51,795 bases of DNA from an uncultured Clostridia bacterium (GTDB lineage Bacteria > Bacillota > Clostridia > Saccharofermentanales > Saccharofermentanaceae). The position numbers and the translations under genes were made by a program. The stretch is from contig CAMVGO010000014.1 of the NCBI GenBank assembly GCA_947167045.1, forward strand, positions 1-51,795. The letters are read 5' to 3'. Below are positions 48,542 to 51,795 of the stretch, piece after piece. Under the pieces are notes generated by a model. The model saw only the letters and a list, made by a program, of their open reading frames with translations. It made no database searches and was not told the origin of the DNA. Position 1 is the stretch's first letter. Every line of letters starts with the position of its first letter.

Positions 48542-49879
48542 TCATGAGATGAGCTTTACGATCTCCTCAGCCTGGGCTTTGAGTGTCTCATCGGCATCAA
48601 CGTTGTCACAGCCGTGCATTACGGTCGTATGTTTGCGTCCGCCGAAGATCTGACCGATCTTCTCATATTTCAATTCGAGATAATCCCTGCATATGAACAT
48701 GGCGACATTACGGGCTGTCGATATCTCGGCGCTCCTGAGCTTAGAAGTAAGCTTGTCGGGAGTAAGGTCATAGTAGTTTGCAACGGCATTAATGACTATC
48801 TCCGGAGTCAGATATTTCTTCTTATTAGGAGATACGATGGGCATGATTATCTTCTTGATGTCTTCCAGAGAGAGCTCACCGTTAGCGAGAGTAACATAAG
48901 AAGATATCGTATTGAACGCGCCGTTGAGTTGTCTGATGTTGGTAGTGACATTCTCGCAGACATAATCGATTATCTCATCGGAGAGATCGAAATTCTCATT
49001 CTTGAGCTTGCTTAAGAATATGGCTTTTCTGGTCTCAAAATCCGGTGGCTGGACATCGAACATTATGCCGTCCTGGAAACGGGAGGTAAGCCTGCTGTTA
49101 AGTTCGGTAAGGTTCGAAGGAGCCTTGTCGCATGTGATAACGATCTGCTTGCCTGCCTCGATCAAAGCCTCAAAAGTATTGAAAAATTCAGTCTGGACAC
49201 CTTCCTTACCGATAAGAAACTGGATATCGTCAATGAGAAGTACGTCTACGGTACGGTATTTTTTACGGAATTCCGTATAATTCTTATTAAGGGTGCATGT
49301 GATAAAAGCATTTGTGAAGGCTTCACATGTCGTGTAGATGACCTTCTTTTCGGGATGCTGCTCTATGATCGCATTGCCGATAGCCTTCATGAGGTGTGTC
49401 TTTCCGAGTCCGGAATTACCCCACAGGAAGAAAGGGTTTCTCTGTTTCTGACCTGGCTTTGAAGCAACGGAAACGGCAGAAGCGTGTGCGAAACGGTTAC
49501 AGTCACCGACTATGAAATTTGCAAAAGTGAACTCACCGTTCAGGCCTGTAGAAGTGGGAACCTCGCTCTTTGCCTGTCTTGCCGCCTTTTTCTCGGAATT
49601 TACGGATGAATTGAGAGCATTCTCGTCACCCTCAAGAATGAATTTGACGGCACAAGGCTTGCCGCCGTTGGCAGTCTTTATTGCTTCTTCAATGATCTTG
49701 CCGAGCTTCTGACCCTTTACCAGGTTAAGAGAGAATTCATCTCTTGCGGCGAGAACCAGTACGTCATTGTCGCAGTGGGCGATGCTCATCTTGCAGAGGA
49801 TGGAATCATATGTGAACTTGTCGATATTTGAATCATAATTCAGAAGTTTAAGCGCATTATCCCAGATCGATCTGTCCAT
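48542..49879 (-). CDS. dnaA: Chromosomal replication initiator DnaA
   Basis: AAA+ ATPase that opens oriC. It is 445 residues. The N-terminal domain I is followed by the AAA+ core with Walker A WGNSGLGKTHLMKAIGN, Walker B VLLIDDIQFL, a sensor/arginine region RLTSRFQDGIMFDVQ, and domain IV with the box-recognition motif GRKHTTVMHGCDNV. The last motif has Lys and Gly in place of the common GRDHTTVLHA. GGAGGGG lies 6 bp ahead of the ATG. It is divergent from the sortase gene, 108 bp away; rpmH/rnpA, the usual neighbours, are absent. Confidence 0.97.
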   Translation of the reverse strand: MDRSIWDNALKLLNYDSNIDKFTYDSILCKMSIAHCDNDVLVLAARDEFSLNLVKGQKLGKIIEEAIKTANGGKPCAVKFILEGDENALNSSVNSEKKAARQAKSEVPTSTGLNGEFTFANFIVGDCNRFAHASAVSVASKPGQKQRNPFFLWGNSGLGKTHLMKAIGNAIIEQHPEKKVIYTTCEAFTNAFITCTLNKNYTEFRKKYRTVDVLLIDDIQFLIGKEGVQTEFFNTFEALIEAGKQIVITCDKAPSNLTELNSRLTSRFQDGIMFDVQPPDFETRKAIFLSKLKNENFDLSDEIIDYVCENVTTNIRQLNGAFNTISSYVTLANGELSLEDIKKIIMPIVSPNKKKYLTPEIVINAVANYYDLTPDKLTSKLRSAEISTARNVAMFICRDYLELKYEKIGQIFGGRKHTTVMHGCDNVDADETLKAQAEEIVKLIS

Positions 49880-49987
49880 GTAACCCCTCCGTAACCAAAA
49901 AGACGTGCGTTTAACATATTATCACGGTTTAAGAGTATAATGAATAAGCATTTTACCTTAAAAATCTTTGAAAAATCAGGCAGGATA

Positions 49988-50920
49988 ATGAAAGAAAAAT
50001 ACCACGGCAGTAAGGAGAGATCCAGGTCAAAGGCGGTCAGTACGGGACTCATAATCCTGAGCGTTGTCTTCCTCATTACAGGCATCATCCTGCTGCTGAT
50101 AGAGCCCATAAAGCGCCTCAACAGACAGAGGATCTCAGGCGAAGCTCTCAATGTCATAGAACAGAAGATCTTCGAATCCGGAGCAGATGAGGCGGAGATG
50201 ACGTTCGTCGTTCCGGCGACCGGAAACGAGGTTAGCGGCGAAGAATACGATTTCATCGAAGAACCAGAAGAGACCGAAGAAGAGGAAGAGGGTTCCGGCG
50301 GATATGTAACCCTTAACTCGATCGGCATCCTGAGCATAAGCAGGATCAACATCAAGTATTCTGTATGGGATGAAGCCACGAAGGTCTCATTGAGATACGG
50401 ACTGGGTCACTATCCCGATTCCGTAATGCCCGGAGAGATCGGAAATGCGACGATTCTGGGGCATAACTACAAGGACGGATCGATGTTTCACAGGCTGAGC
50501 GAACTGAAGATAGGAGACAAGGTCGTCTTCAAGGGGACCGACGGCGTTGAGAAGGTCTTCTATGTCGAGGAATCCAAGATAGTAAGTGCCGATGATCTGG
50601 TCGACATGGCTGTGGGAAACATCACTGACACAAGGCAGCTCACGCTCGTCACATGCACTTACGAATACGGAAGGCACGGCTGGAGAAGGGTGGTCATCTG
50701 CAGGATGGAGCCTGATCCGGAGCCCGAAGAGACTACGGCAGCCTATACGGAACCCTATACAGAAGAAACGTCAGGACAGACGGAAGAGACGGCAGGGGAG
50801 ACATCTGAGACCGTTGAAACAACGGCTGAGACGGATTACGAGACTGTTTTGGAGACCACCGCGGAATCAACCGAAGAGACGCCGGCTCCCTCTGTTGAAG
50901 AGACTTCGGAAGAAGCCTGA
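49988..50920 (+). CDS. Class D/E-like sortase with Thr/Glu-rich tail
   Basis: Membrane-anchored transpeptidase that attaches surface proteins or joins pilin-like subunits. It is 310 residues from the ATG at 49988; an upstream in-frame ATG at 49940 overlaps a TATAAT and is unlikely. A signal-anchor is at 17-38, then an acidic linker (EEPEETEEEEEG). The catalytic triad is His159 (ATILGHNY), Cys223 (LTLVTCTYEYG) and Arg234 (GWRRVVICRM). Residues 245-310 are a disordered Thr/Glu tail (TEETSGQTEETAGET). No LPxTG substrate gene adjoins it. Confidence 0.9.
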   Translation: MKEKYHGSKERSRSKAVSTGLIILSVVFLITGIILLLIEPIKRLNRQRISGEALNVIEQKIFESGADEAEMTFVVPATGNEVSGEEYDFIEEPEETEEEEEGSGGYVTLNSIGILSISRINIKYSVWDEATKVSLRYGLGHYPDSVMPGEIGNATILGHNYKDGSMFHRLSELKIGDKVVFKGTDGVEKVFYVEESKIVSADDLVDMAVGNITDTRQLTLVTCTYEYGRHGWRRVVICRMEPDPEPEETTAAYTEPYTEETSGQTEETAGETSETVETTAETDYETVLETTAESTEETPAPSVEETSEEA

Positions 50921-50949
50921 ACATAAAATCCCCATATTTTAAATATTTC

Positions 50950-50958
50950 TGTTATAAT
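50950..50958 (+). promoter_or_regulatory. Extended -10 promoter of purA
   Basis: TGTTATAAT, a TG-extended perfect -10, lies 56 bp ahead of the purA ATG; the -35 region is poor. Confidence 0.5.
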
Positions 50959-51014
50959 TGGCGCGGGTTTTTAATAAATCTTTTAAAGAGACATCAATTT
51001 TTGGAGGAATAAAT

Positions 51015-51795
51015 ATGGTAACGGCAATAGTTGGCGCCAACTGGGGCGACGAAGGAAAGGGTAAGATCACTGACCTTCTTGCAAGTGAGTCTGACATCGT
51101 CATCAGATTTCAGGGCGGAGCAAATGCAGGACACACCATCATCAACGACCACGGAAGATTCGCTCTTCACCTCATGCCTTCCGGAGTATGCCACGAGAAC
51201 ATCGTGAACATAATCGGCAACGGCGTTGCACTTGATATCAGAAAGTTCATCAAAGAGTATAACGAGATAAAGGAAAAGGGACTTAACCCCCAGCTCCTCG
51301 TATCCGACAGAGTACAGGTCGTTATGCCTTACCATGTTGATTTCGATAAGTTCGAGGAGGAAAGACTCGGCGGCAAGGCCTTCGGCTCCACAAAGTCAGG
51401 TATCGCTCCTTTCTTCTCAGACAAATATGCAAAGATCGGTTTCCAGGTTTCCGAGCTCTTCGACGAGGAGACATTGAAGGAAAAGATAAACAGAGTTCTT
51501 GAGATCAAGAACGCACTTCTCGTAAATCTTTATCACAAGGATCCCATCAATGCTGACGAGCTCCTTGCCGAGATGCTCGAGCAGGGAAGACTCATCAAGC
51601 CTTTCGTTACTAATACACAGGCTTACCTCTACGAAGCAATCAAGGAAGGAAAGAAGATCCTTCTCGAAGGTCAGCTCGGAACCATGAAGGATCCGGACAT
51701 GGGCATCTACCCGATGGTTACATCCTCTTCAACTCTCGCAGGCTACGGCTGCGTAGGCGCAGGCATCCCGCCCTATGAGATCAAGAAGATCGTTG
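51015..51795 (+). CDS. purA: Adenylosuccinate synthetase, N-terminal part
   Basis: GTP-dependent first step from IMP to AMP. 260 codons are present; the gene continues past the right edge. Family motifs are VGANWGDEGKGKITDLLA (P-loop with catalytic Asp), QGGANAGHTI with the catalytic His, IGNGVALD, GSTKSGIAPFFSDKYAK and LLEGQLGTMKDPDMG. TTGGAGG lies 7 bp before the ATG. The plus strand is the leading strand on this side of dnaA. Confidence 0.95.
   Translation, partial: MVTAIVGANWGDEGKGKITDLLASESDIVIRFQGGANAGHTIINDHGRFALHLMPSGVCHENIVNIIGNGVALDIRKFIKEYNEIKEKGLNPQLLVSDRVQVVMPYHVDFDKFEEERLGGKAFGSTKSGIAPFFSDKYAKIGFQVSELFDEETLKEKINRVLEIKNALLVNLYHKDPINADELLAEMLEQGRLIKPFVTNTQAYLYEAIKEGKKILLEGQLGTMKDPDMGIYPMVTSSSTLAGYGCVGAGIPPYEIKKIV

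Noticed and set aside
1..51795. Prophage, transposon or integrated element
   Set aside because: No integrase, transposase, terminal repeats or phage structural genes were recognised in either strand.

Overview
The window looks like the origin-proximal part of a chromosome from an anaerobic Bacillota, most likely a Clostridia lineage. The signs are the dnaA-dnaN-recF-remB-gyrB order, parAB with a parS cluster, L-lactate dehydrogenase, the carboxynorspermidine polyamine route, an EamA exporter, a class D/E-like sortase and strong AGGAGG ribosome sites. Base composition is near 50% GC in genes. The species cannot be named from the sequence. No prophage, insertion sequence or CRISPR array was seen.

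Layout from left to right. 1-5 kb: truncated class II fructose-bisphosphate aldolase, a zinc-ribbon protein, two unrecognised proteins and an OmpR-type two-component system. 5.1-7.9 kb: a zinc-uptake ABC operon (znuA-znuC-znuB) behind a Fur/Zur-like palindrome and a near-perfect promoter. 7.9-12.6 kb: small metabolic genes (NudC-type Nudix hydrolase, PPOX-fold protein, aldo/keto reductase, Dabb protein) and an orphan sugar-binding lipoprotein. 12.7-15.7 kb: a TetR regulator coupled to a PEP-synthase/rifampin-phosphotransferase-like enzyme. 15.8-19.4 kb: a 1019-residue TIR / membrane segment / beta-propeller protein, followed by about 450 bp of tandem palindromic repeats in three families (3 x 51, 4 x 52, 4 x 11 bp). 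19.4-23 kb: DHH phosphoesterase, EamA transporter and a lipoprotein metallopeptidase.

23-29.1 kb: a five-gene polyamine operon (speA, speE, speB, carboxynorspermidine synthase, nspC) transcribed leftward from a consensus promoter. Its roughly 375-nt leader ends in an intrinsic terminator placed immediately before the speA ribosome site. Competing pairings in the leader make it a strong candidate for an undescribed attenuator or riboswitch. 29.2-31.3 kb: DUF4956 and VTC-domain genes, a decayed hicBA toxin-antitoxin remnant lying between two related terminators, and tRNA-Arg(CCG). 31.4-40.4 kb: housekeeping genes mfd, pth, glmU, ldh, thrS and tRNA-Ser(TGA). 40.5-51.8 kb: parB (with a long Lys/Ala histone-H1-like insertion), parA, five perfect parS sites in 450 bp, gyrB, remB, recF, dnaN and dnaA on the minus strand, then a sortase and purA on the plus strand. 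The strand switch at dnaA fits bidirectional replication leaving an origin at about 48.2-49.9 kb.

The most interesting items are the polyamine-operon leader RNA, the receptor-like TIR protein with its downstream repeat arrays, and the ParB tail next to a dense parS centromere.
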